12,284 bases of DNA from an uncultured Lachnospiraceae bacterium (GTDB lineage: Bacteria > Bacillota > Clostridia > Lachnospirales > Lachnospiraceae), in assembly GCA_947068385.1 (NCBI GenBank), contig CAMTBF010000053.1:1-12284 (forward strand), given 5' to 3'. Below are positions 6,303-12,284 of the stretch, one piece after another. The translations under genes were made by a program, and so were the position numbers. Below the pieces are notes generated by a model. That model searched no databases. It was given only the letters and a program-made list of their open reading frames with translations, and was not told the DNA's origin. Numbering within the stretch: the stretch's first letter is position 1; each line of letters starts with the position of its first letter.

Positions 6303-6312
6303 CTAGTAGCAT
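6275..6312 (-). repeat. 38-bp promoter repeat, copy 2
   Basis: Aligns without gaps to 484-521 with about six substitutions. Conserved bases include the -10 region and the AACTA.TAGCAT outer end. Confidence 0.7.
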
Positions 6313-6339
6313 AACAGATATTGCTCTCTGAATAGCGGG

Positions 6340-6573
6340 TCATGGTGACAGGCATTGGAGGAAAAAGCGCATCCCCTCCATAAATCCTCTGCCGAACAGC
6401 TCCTTGCCAAGCTCTTCATGAAAATGGTTCAGTTCTTCCTCTATCCGCAGATATTCCTCGCCGGGTATGCGGGCTGACAGCTCCGCGTACAGATGCTTTT
6501 CCTCCCGCTCCAGCTCCGGTGGCCTGTCCCCGACCCTGCGGGCATATACCGCGTCTGTAAGGTATCGTTCCAC
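6340..6573 (-). CDS. Small acidic helical protein, 77 aa
   Basis: The start is GTG 6573, because a consensus AAGGAGG (6587-6581) sits 7 nt upstream. A longer frame from ATG 6603 would contain that box inside the coding sequence. The product begins (M)ERYLTDAVYARRVGDRPPEL and ends FGRGFMEGMRFFLQCLSP. It is Glu-rich and appears all-helical (EELNHFHEELGKEL). The closing G-x-x-G-(M/F)-R-hydrophobic helix resembles small clostridial proteins of the DUF6809 kind; that comparison is from memory and uncertain. It is divergent from the XRE regulator and transcribed from promoter 6641-6679 with an operator-like palindrome in its leader, so its expression probably answers the same signal as the lipoprotein. 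Function unknown. Confidence 0.72.
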   Translation of the reverse strand: MERYLTDAVYARRVGDRPPELEREEKHLYAELSARIPGEEYLRIEEELNHFHEELGKELFGRGFMEGMRFFLQCLSP

Positions 6574-6615
6574 AGCAATCCCTCCTTCTTCCGGCCGCAC
6601 CATGCCGTTGATTTT

Positions 6616-6631
6616 TAAGGTGCCTGCCTTA
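6616..6631. promoter_or_regulatory. Near-palindromic operator-like site
   Basis: On the plus strand TAAGGTGCCTGCCTTA, an imperfect copy of the 16-bp palindrome at 6058-6073 with the mismatch at its centre. It stands 9 nt downstream of the P3 -10 box, within the 77-aa gene leader, close to the divergent XRE gene. Confidence 0.5.
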
Positions 6632-6640
6632 CAGTGAATA

Positions 6641-6679
6641 AGTATAGCAGAATTTTTATGCGCACTCGTAAATATTACA
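6641..6679 (-). promoter_or_regulatory. Palindrome-type promoter P3 (77-aa gene)
   Basis: The minus strand has TGTAATATTTACG (6679-6667), then 20 nt, then TATACT (6646-6641) with TG one base upstream. One nt shorter spacing than P1, P2 and P4. It lies in the divergent region with the XRE gene, so a protein bound here could affect both directions. Confidence 0.6.
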
Positions 6680-6773
6680 GAGTTCTATAAAGCTCTTCGG
6701 ACAGTGCTTCCAGCATAGGTAAATAATGCGATGTGCGGATTACGCAAATCTACGGCTGTTAGTATTATTTGGA

Positions 6774-6779
6774 TATACT
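6774..6779 (+). promoter_or_regulatory. Possible -10 box of the XRE gene
   Basis: TATACT ends 20 nt before the start codon. No convincing -35 hexamer lies 17 nt upstream (TACGGC is there). If used, the leader is only about 15 nt. Confidence 0.3.
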
Positions 6780-6799
6780 ATAAGCGCTGGAGGGATTCT

Positions 6800-7132
6800 A
6801 TGGAAGAGAAGACACTGGGCAGGCGCATCCGGGAGGAGCGGCTGAAGCTGAATCTGACGCAGGAGAAGCTGGCGGAGGACGTGAACCTCTCCATGGCATA
6901 TATCGGGCAGGTGGAGCGCGGCGAGCGCAGCCTGACCCTGGATAATCTGGTGGTGGTGGCCAACCGGCTGGGCGTCACGGTGGATTACCTGCTTTCGGAT
7001 TCCATCACCGCGAAGGACGATACGGAATATCTGATATTACGGCAGCTGTTGCATGGCAGGACGAAAGAGGAGAGGGCGCTGGCAGTCAATATGGTGAAGC
7101 TCATGTTCGGCTATCTGGATAGGAACCTGTGA
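6800..7132 (+). CDS. XRE/Cro-family helix-turn-helix regulator
   Basis: 110 aa from ATG 6800, chosen over an ATG at 6731 because GGAGGG (6789-6794) lies 5 nt upstream and because MEEKTLGRRIREERLKLNLT is the usual beginning of this family. The HTH_3 domain covers about residues 6-65: LTQEKLAEDVNLSMAYIGQV is helix-turn-helix, then ERGERSLTLDNLVVVANRLG and the VDYLL end. The C-terminal ~40 residues (LLHGRTKEERALAVNMVKLM) are a short helical extension, probably for dimerisation; no peptidase or ligand domain. It is the only plus-strand gene in the window, divergent from the 77-aa gene with palindromes between. It is the natural candidate to bind either the GTAAN3TTAC or the TAAGGTGC palindromes, but which one is not shown. 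Confidence 0.92.
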   Translation: MEEKTLGRRIREERLKLNLTQEKLAEDVNLSMAYIGQVERGERSLTLDNLVVVANRLGVTVDYLLSDSITAKDDTEYLILRQLLHGRTKEERALAVNMVKLMFGYLDRNL

Positions 7133-7155
7133 TTCCCGGCTTTGCTTTTGGCCCA

Positions 7156-7194
7156 GGGGCTGTCGGGAGATAGTTATATTTCCATGACAGCCCC
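7156..7194 (+). terminator. Hairpin between convergent genes
   Basis: GGGGCTGTC (7156-7164) pairs exactly with GACAGCCCC (7186-7194), 24 nt after the XRE stop and 21 nt past the end of the convergent 545-aa gene. It is followed on the plus strand by AAAGTCTTTTG, a poor T-tract. Probably a shared, bidirectional terminator. Confidence 0.6.
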
Positions 7195-7214
7195 AAAGTC
7201 TTTTGCGGGGAATG

Positions 7215-8852
7215 TCAGAATGCCTTTTCCGCCAGTTCCCGCGTCTGATAGAAGGAAAACGCTGCCCGCGGGCTCACCTCCATCTCCTCCAGATTGTCGA
7301 AGGCCCAGCGGAACGCATCCGGGATACCGTCGGGCGACTCCTCGTTGAGGTTCTTGACTGCCCGGCGCGGGCTGCCGGCTCCGGTCAGGCAGTACCGCTT
7401 GAAGTCCCTCAGGACGTCCAGGCAGCTTTTCCCCTGGTTCTCATGAAAGGTAGGCTGCAGCCGGAACGCCCCTCCCACGTCCCCGGGGAACTTCTCCCGA
7501 TGCCCTTCGTCCAGGCGCAGATAGTCGAAGCAGTAGCAGCCCTTCGCCTCCTGGTAAGCCGTCTTCAGCTCCGGCTCCGCGTCCTCATATGCTTCCCTGT
7601 AGTTCTCCTTCCCCGCCAGGAAAAAGATGCAGCCGCTTCCCAGGTGCATGGCCAGCGGAATGTAGAGATATCTTCCGCCGCTGCGTTCCAGGCTCTCCCG
7701 AAGCTTTTCCGCCTGGGACAGCCCCAGCACGCAGAACCCCTGGCTGTCCATATGCCAGTCCCCGCAGTTCTCCTGGCCGCTTAAGTCTTTTCTGTAGAAG
7801 TCATAGCCCTCCTCGCTGTCACAGTATGCCTCGAAGAGCCGCAGGGAAAAGTCCTGCTTCCGGGGCTCCCTGGACGATTTGTCCGCCTTGCCCCGTCCCC
7901 CCAGGGGATATCCGCTGTCCTGCAGCCAGGTCTTGATCTTGATGTGGAGCGCCATCCGCTCCAGACGGGCAGTCAGCCAGGGCAGATAGTCCATTCTGAT
8001 TACCATGCCGTTCCTGGTCTTCGAACATTTCAGATCGTGCAGCCGGGCGGCGATTTTGGTCCCTCCGGTGTCGCGCTCCTGCCGGATCAGCCTTGCCGCC
8101 TCCGCCAGCTTCTTTTCCACATTTGCCTTGACGTTCAGGTCTTCGCTGTCCTTGCCCTTCTGCCGGTTCTCAGGGCTCTCCGCGTTCTCCACATTTTCTG
8201 CAGCGTTTCCATTTCCTGTATTCTGGATGCCCGCAACGCCAGTCCGCAGCAGCAGTCCTCTCAGCCATAGATGGGCGTCTGCTATGCTGTTGTCTTTATA
8301 ATAGATATCCCGCACCGCCAGATATTCCACCAGCCAGAAGTAATATTCCGTGTCGGTGACCAGTCCGGCCAGGTAAGCGGCGTCCCTCAGCCAAAGCTCC
8401 TCCCAGAAGTCCCGGCGCTCCTTCCGGCCCTTCTCCGGGACCTCTTTTATCAGCAGCCTCCTGGCCCAGGCCGGATGCTCCTTCATGGCCGCTGCCAGCT
8501 GCTCCTTGATGTGGGCCTGATCCGTGGGCTTCAGGGGGTGCTTTGCCAAAAGCCAGGGGTAATCCCAGCTCCCTGGCCGGCTGTTCTGGCAGACCGGAGC
8601 CATATAGTCCTCCAGCGGGGTGGAAGCTTTGGTGCCTTGCCCGGTACCATGTTCATCGTCATGCCCAGTGCCATGCCCGGCGACATGCTCCGAAAGCGAC
8701 CGGTCAAGGCGCTTCAGCAGCCCAGAGACGCTGTCCGCCCAAAAGGCCCTGTAGAGGAAGGACTTCTCCCGTTTGCCTTCATATTTGCACTGGTAATCGT
8801 AGATGATGTCGCTGTAGAAGGACTCACGGATTCCGCTCACTGATTCTCCCAT
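7215..8852 (-). CDS. Unknown 545-aa protein, partner of the 442-aa gene
   Basis: ATG 8852 lies 5 nt after an AAAGGAGG box located inside the end of the preceding gene. The stop codon of the 442-aa gene overlaps this start by 16 nt, so translation is probably coupled. A His/Gly-rich stretch (EHVAGHGTGHDDEHGTGQGT, 55-74) might bind metal. An Asn/Glu linker covers ~209-236, and helices ~237-310 include KANVEKKLAEAARLIRQERD. The C-terminal third (FPGDVGGAFRLQPTFHENQG and on to FRWAFDNLEEME) is well kept in the broken copy at 512-1087, which points to this as the conserved domain. No signal peptide, membrane helix or catalytic motif known to me. Probably cytoplasmic. Function unknown; it may act with the 442-aa protein and, less certainly, the AAA+ ATPase upstream. 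Confidence 0.88.
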   Translation of the reverse strand: MGESVSGIRESFYSDIIYDYQCKYEGKREKSFLYRAFWADSVSGLLKRLDRSLSEHVAGHGTGHDDEHGTGQGTKASTPLEDYMAPVCQNSRPGSWDYPWLLAKHPLKPTDQAHIKEQLAAAMKEHPAWARRLLIKEVPEKGRKERRDFWEELWLRDAAYLAGLVTDTEYYFWLVEYLAVRDIYYKDNSIADAHLWLRGLLLRTGVAGIQNTGNGNAAENVENAESPENRQKGKDSEDLNVKANVEKKLAEAARLIRQERDTGGTKIAARLHDLKCSKTRNGMVIRMDYLPWLTARLERMALHIKIKTWLQDSGYPLGGRGKADKSSREPRKQDFSLRLFEAYCDSEEGYDFYRKDLSGQENCGDWHMDSQGFCVLGLSQAEKLRESLERSGGRYLYIPLAMHLGSGCIFFLAGKENYREAYEDAEPELKTAYQEAKGCYCFDYLRLDEGHREKFPGDVGGAFRLQPTFHENQGKSCLDVLRDFKRYCLTGAGSPRRAVKNLNEESPDGIPDAFRWAFDNLEEMEVSPRAAFSFYQTRELAEKAF

Positions 8853-10165
8853 TGCAGCCTCCTTTCATAGCTGTCCGCCTGCCGGCAGGGGCCGTCATAG
8901 ACGCTGCTGTACACGTCCAGCGTCTTGTCCGTATCCGTCAGGGGGGAGAGGTTCCGCTCGGCCAGATACAGGTTCACGATATCCTCCAGCTCCTGGTAAA
9001 AGCCCCGCAGGATCTCCGGCCTGGCTTTCCCGAAGAGGGTCGCGAACCGTCCGCAGGCTTCAAAATACGCATCCTGGCAGGCAAAGGTCCGGGCAAGGGC
9101 TGCCAGATAGTCCGCTCTTTCATACTCCTCTGCCCATTGGTCCATCCGGGCGGCTTCAAATTCGGCCTTGCTTTCGAAATCAGGGAAGGGATACGGGTCG
9201 TCATCGTCATAATCCTCATAGGCATCATAATCATCATAATCATAATCGTCCTCATAGTCGTCGCTGTCCTCATGGCCATCATAGCCGCTGGCGCTGTCCG
9301 TGCTGCTGCAGCCCTCCGTATCGGCCATCTCGTCCTCGCTGCGGCTGTCCCCGGCCTGTGCCGCATCCTCCGCCCTGACTGCCGCTTTCACAGGAGCTGC
9401 CCCTTCCACACAGACGATCCCCCTTCCCGCAGATGTCTCTTCGTTCAGGCCGACTTCTTTATCCAGGTCTGCTTCTGCAGTCAAGGCTGTTTCGGCAGCC
9501 TTTCCTCCCCGGAAGGAGCCCGCAGAGTGTTTAATGTAGAGGCGCTTCATGCTGCCCTCGTTCGTCAGGAAAGCGAGATGGTCGCGGGGCAGGTTCCACT
9601 GGGGGCTCAGGGTGCTGTCGGAGATGGTTCCCTGGGGATCCGCAAGGGTCTTATAGAGATGGAAGCCGAAGTGGACATCAAAGCCCTCATAGAGCTCATT
9701 CTTTTTGCTCCCATCCGGTTCGGCCATGACGCACCAGCTTCTGGAGAGACGCCTGGCCTGCTCCAGCAGGAAGGCAAAATCCGTCCGCTCCCTGGACACA
9801 GGGCCATAAGGATAGGCCTTTGCATACGCTCCCTCGCACAGGCTGCACCGCATGACCAGGTAGAGGTAGAGGCCATACAGCTCCCGCCGCTCCCGGATAT
9901 AGGGCTCTGCCAGGCTTTCTCCGGTGTCCGGATTCCTGTCCGTGTTCTCCCGCAGGGTCTCCGCCCAGTGCCCCACAAGCTCCTTCACCAGGCTGCAGAG
10001 CTTCTCCTGGCTGAAGTTCCCCTTCCCGTCCGTAATCTCCTGCCGGAAGGAGTATCCGTGCCCCTTCATGTGGCCTAAGAGCCTGTCCGTCACCTCCTGC
10101 ATGCACGCCAGGTTCTTTCGATAGTCCTCCCCTTTTCCATAAAACGATCTCGTGAATGTTATCAT
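8837..10165 (-). CDS. Unknown 442-aa protein with acidic Asp/Tyr stretch
   Basis: Starts at ATG 10165, about 60 nt downstream of TATAAT of promoter P4; the Shine-Dalgarno is AAAGGCGGG about 6 nt upstream. Residues 1-215 are mostly helical (MITFTRSFYGKGEDYRKNLA at the start; LVKELVGHWAETL at ~59-71). Residues ~220-295 are low-complexity Ala/Glu/Ser. Residues 297-328 are almost pure Asp/Glu/Tyr (DYEDDYDYDDYDAYEDYDDD). The remaining ~110 are helical again. The acidic stretch recalls DNA-mimic or protein-docking tails, but no function is established. First gene of a two-gene operon with the 545-aa protein. I recognise no family. The trinucleotide-like DNA at 9200-9260 is simply Asp/Tyr codons. 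Confidence 0.87.
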   Translation of the reverse strand: MITFTRSFYGKGEDYRKNLACMQEVTDRLLGHMKGHGYSFRQEITDGKGNFSQEKLCSLVKELVGHWAETLRENTDRNPDTGESLAEPYIRERRELYGLYLYLVMRCSLCEGAYAKAYPYGPVSRERTDFAFLLEQARRLSRSWCVMAEPDGSKKNELYEGFDVHFGFHLYKTLADPQGTISDSTLSPQWNLPRDHLAFLTNEGSMKRLYIKHSAGSFRGGKAAETALTAEADLDKEVGLNEETSAGRGIVCVEGAAPVKAAVRAEDAAQAGDSRSEDEMADTEGCSSTDSASGYDGHEDSDDYEDDYDYDDYDAYEDYDDDDPYPFPDFESKAEFEAARMDQWAEEYERADYLAALARTFACQDAYFEACGRFATLFGKARPEILRGFYQELEDIVNLYLAERNLSPLTDTDKTLDVYSSVYDGPCRQADSYERRLQWENQ

Positions 10166-10217
10166 GCTTTTCCCGCCTTTCTCTTTTTAAATCCGCAGAA
10201 TTCGCTGCTGTAGTTTC

Positions 10218-10257
10218 ATTATATCAGATGGCAGCCTTCGCGTCTGTAAATTTTACG
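10218..10257 (-). promoter_or_regulatory. Palindrome-type promoter P4 (442/545-aa operon)
   Basis: The minus strand has CGTAAAATTTACA (10257-10245), then 21 nt, then TATAAT (10223-10218) with TG one base upstream (extended -10). It lacks the TAAGGTGC element seen after P1-P3. It starts directly after the hairpin that ends the ATPase gene. Confidence 0.65.
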
Positions 10258-10258
10258 G

Positions 10259-10290
10259 CTACTGGTATTTGCCGCGGCCAATACCAGTAG
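10259..10290 (-). terminator. Perfect 11-bp hairpin after the AAA+ gene
   Basis: CTACTGGTATT (10259-10269) pairs without mismatch with AATACCAGTAG (10280-10290) around a 10-nt GC-rich loop, 13 nt past the ATPase stop. The minus strand continues CCGTAAAATTT, a weak tail. The next promoter follows immediately, so it insulates the two units. Confidence 0.6.
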
Positions 10291-10303
10291 CGGATACCCA
10301 TAG

Positions 10304-12273
10304 CTAATAACGGAAGCCTATGGGCGCGGATTTCTTTGCCCCCTTTGCCTCCTGTGCCCTCGGTATGTTCTGCATATTATCCGGCAGGGAAAAGTCCTCC
10401 TCCGCAAGCGTGAAGTCCTTTTCCGCGCCGTCGGCGGCCTCCGCCCCTTCCCCGTAGACCCTTAAGGCATAGCTGAGGATGGCGTTTTCCACCAGATTCC
10501 GGCAGAACCGCCCGTTCCCCCTGTCGGAATATTGCTTTGCCTCCTCGCAGAGGGAGACTGCCTTCTCCAGCGCCCGGGGGCAGAGGGAGAAGCCTCGCTT
10601 ATTCGCCTCCAGGCGGACGATCTGGGCCATCTCGTCGGTGGAGTAGTCGGGGAAGCTGATGCGGAAGGGGACCCGGGACCGCAGGCCCGGATTCATGGAA
10701 AAGAAGCTTTCCATCTTATCCGGGTAACCGGCGAAGACCACGACCGTGTCGCCGCGGTTGTTCTCCATTTCCTGTACGATGGTGTTGATCGCCTCATAGC
10801 CGAAGTCCCTGGGGGAGTCCGACGCAAGGGAATAGGCCTCGTCGATGAACAGGAGCTTCCCCCTGGCCCTCTCGAACACGGACTTCACATTGATGGCGGT
10901 CTGCCCGATATAGCCTGCCACCAGGTCCGCCCGGCCGGTCTCCACGATCTGGCTGCTGGAAAGGATTCCAATCTCCTGGAAGATCCCGGCCAGGATTCTG
11001 GCCACGGTGGTCTTCGCCGTGCCGGGGTTCCCCACGAACTCCATGTTCAGCGCTACCGGGACGGATGCCCTGCCCAGGGCCTCCATGTCCTTCTTCATCC
11101 TGGCGAACGCCGCTATTTTCCTGACCTGCTCCTTCACCTCCTTCAGGCCGATCAGCCGGGTCAGCATATCGGAGCTGCTGGGCGGCGCCTGCTCGCCCTG
11201 AAGGGTCAGGCCCATTGACGTAAGCTTATATATGACTTCCTCCTGGCATTTCAATCCAAGATTCCGGACCTTCGCCAGATCCTCCCGGCTCATTTCCCGG
11301 AGAGCTCCCACGGTGTGGATCCCGGCCCGCTTCAGGCAGTTATAGGTGCGCACGCTCAGCTCCAGTTCATCGATGGAGAGCTTGTCGAGCTTTCGGTCAG
11401 ATGCCTTTCTGGCGTCGGATTTCCTTTTGGCCTCAGGCAGGCTGCCGTCGGATGGATCCTCCATATCATATTCATCCGGATCGTCGAAGCCTGTGGCATC
11501 GACCAAATCCTCGTCATCCTTACAAGGGAATCTGTAGGCGGGATCCTCGGAATCTACGGAGGACTCCTCAAGGATAAAGACCTCCAGCAGCCTTTTCATG
11601 CTTTCCATCAGGTACTTTGCCGGAAGCCTGAAATCCGTATTTGCGTCCGTCGTGAGCGCCTCCGCCATGACGGTGTCCGGAAATGCCAGGGAGAGCATGG
11701 TGCGCATCCTGAGGGTCATCTCTTCCGCCAGACGCAGCAGTATCATGCCCTGGCCGTCATGACCGGTTTCCGCCATGATCCGGATGGCGCCTCCGGACTC
11801 CTTTAGAGCCTTGACCACATCCCCGAGATAGTCCGTGTCCTCGGAGGGCAGATGCTGGCTTCCGAAGGTCTGGAGCTCATCGGAAATCCCCGGCATATGC
11901 CGCAGGACATATACCTTGCGGAAGTCCTTGTGCAGATCCTCAAAGGAATCCGTCTTCTCCGCTTCGATGCCCGCGCATTTCTGAAAAATCCAGCCAAAGT
12001 CATCGGCTGTCATCCTGACGTCCTGGCTTGAGAAAGTAAATGTGTGGAGGTTCCCTTCTTTGTCAGAATTCATCTGCCATCCGAGGAATCCGTTCCCCGG
12101 AAGCAGCGATGCTGTCTGCACGAACCTCCCCACCGCCCTGGAAGCCCTTTCCGACAGATAATATCCGTTGTAGGGCTCTGCGGTCAGAGACGTGATGTTC
12201 GCGAGTTCCTTGTGTTCCGGTTTTGATATATAGTTTTCCGTGTCTGTTTTTGTTTTTCTATTCCTTTATTCAT
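10304..12273 (-). CDS. AAA+ ATPase (CbxX/SpoVK type) with RpoA-CTD-like domain
   Basis: The long frame is open from 12133 (GTG) to the TAG at 10304, 609 aa. Coding clearly continues upstream ([17 protein letters not shown]) to about 12257, but there is no ATG, GTG or TTG in that frame. An ATG at 12273 (MNKGIEK) in the neighbouring frame joins it if one base is missing in the A-runs at 12247-12257, so I extend the gene to 12273. Numbering from 12133: 1-190 unrecognised; ~205-230 acidic; 252-309 match the RNA polymerase alpha C-terminal domain ([20 protein letters not shown] then [13 protein letters not shown]); 320-565 CbxX/SpoVK AAA+ with Walker [10 protein letters not shown] (368-376), Walker B LLFIDEA (427-433), FAGYP and NPGLRSR (481-487, arginine finger). 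Probably a DNA- or polymerase-linked remodelling ATPase. Partner unknown. Confidence 0.9.
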
Positions 12274-12284
12274 GTGTTTTCCCC

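Noticed and set aside
6340..6603. ATG 6603 as start of the 77-aa gene
   Set aside because: A consensus AAGGAGG lies inside that longer frame, 7 nt before GTG 6573, so the GTG is the better start.
6800..7132. Prophage or integrative element signature based on the XRE regulator
   Set aside because: No integrase, relaxase, phage structural gene or attachment-site repeat is visible in the window.
9200..9260. CATAAT/CATCAT-like short repeats resembling a microsatellite or array
   Set aside because: They are the Asp/Tyr codons of the acidic stretch of the 442-aa protein; no spacer-repeat pattern exists, so not CRISPR.
10304..12133. ESX/type VII secretion EccA
   Set aside because: EccA is also a CbxX-type AAA+ protein, but no WXG100 protein, FtsK/EssC ATPase or other ESX part is present, and the alpha-CTD-like insert is not an EccA feature.

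Overview
This looks like a short contig from a draft or metagenomic assembly of a GC-rich (roughly 55%) gut Firmicute. A Lachnospiraceae-type clostridium fits best: AAAGGAGG ribosome-binding sites throughout, an RpoA-CTD/CbxX-type AAA+ fusion, a clostridial-style CAP-domain lipoprotein and a radical SAM/SPASM enzyme. No rRNA, tRNA, integrase or transposase is visible, so placement rests on protein style only. Bases 1-46 are Illumina adapter, not genome, and the first gene is cut by it.

Nearly everything is on the minus strand. Reading in the direction of transcription (high to low coordinates): a large ATPase with an RNA polymerase alpha-CTD-like domain (10304-12273, apparently with a 1-nt frameshift near its start) ends at a strong hairpin. 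A new promoter then drives two overlapping unknown genes (8837-10165 and 7215-8852). The only plus-strand gene is a small XRE/Cro repressor-like regulator (6800-7132), divergent from a 77-aa protein (6340-6573). Next come a decayed Sel1-repeat fragment, a CAP-domain lipoprotein (4710-6005) and a 71-aa hydrophobic protein (4316-4531). Last is an apparent operon: a candidate 56-aa peptide, a radical SAM/SPASM enzyme (2851-3930), a protein with an N-terminal KIRTDFVTNSSSS motif (2008-2787) and a 290-aa unknown (1088-1960). It is followed by a broken partial copy of the 545-aa gene (512-1087) and the truncated first gene (47-439).

The most interesting structure is regulatory. Four minus-strand transcription units start from near-identical promoters: a GTAA(T/A)A(A/T)TTAC palindrome whose edge lies 20-21 nt upstream of a -10 box, with no recognisable -35 box, as in a class II activator site. 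Three of these also carry all or half of a second palindrome, TAAGGTGCGCACCTTA, just after the start site. This suggests one co-regulated island holding the lipoprotein, the radical SAM operon, the 77-aa protein and the 442/545-aa pair, with the embedded XRE protein as the obvious candidate regulator. The function of the island is not known to me. A radical SAM peptide-modification system with an AAA+ partner is a hypothesis, not a conclusion.
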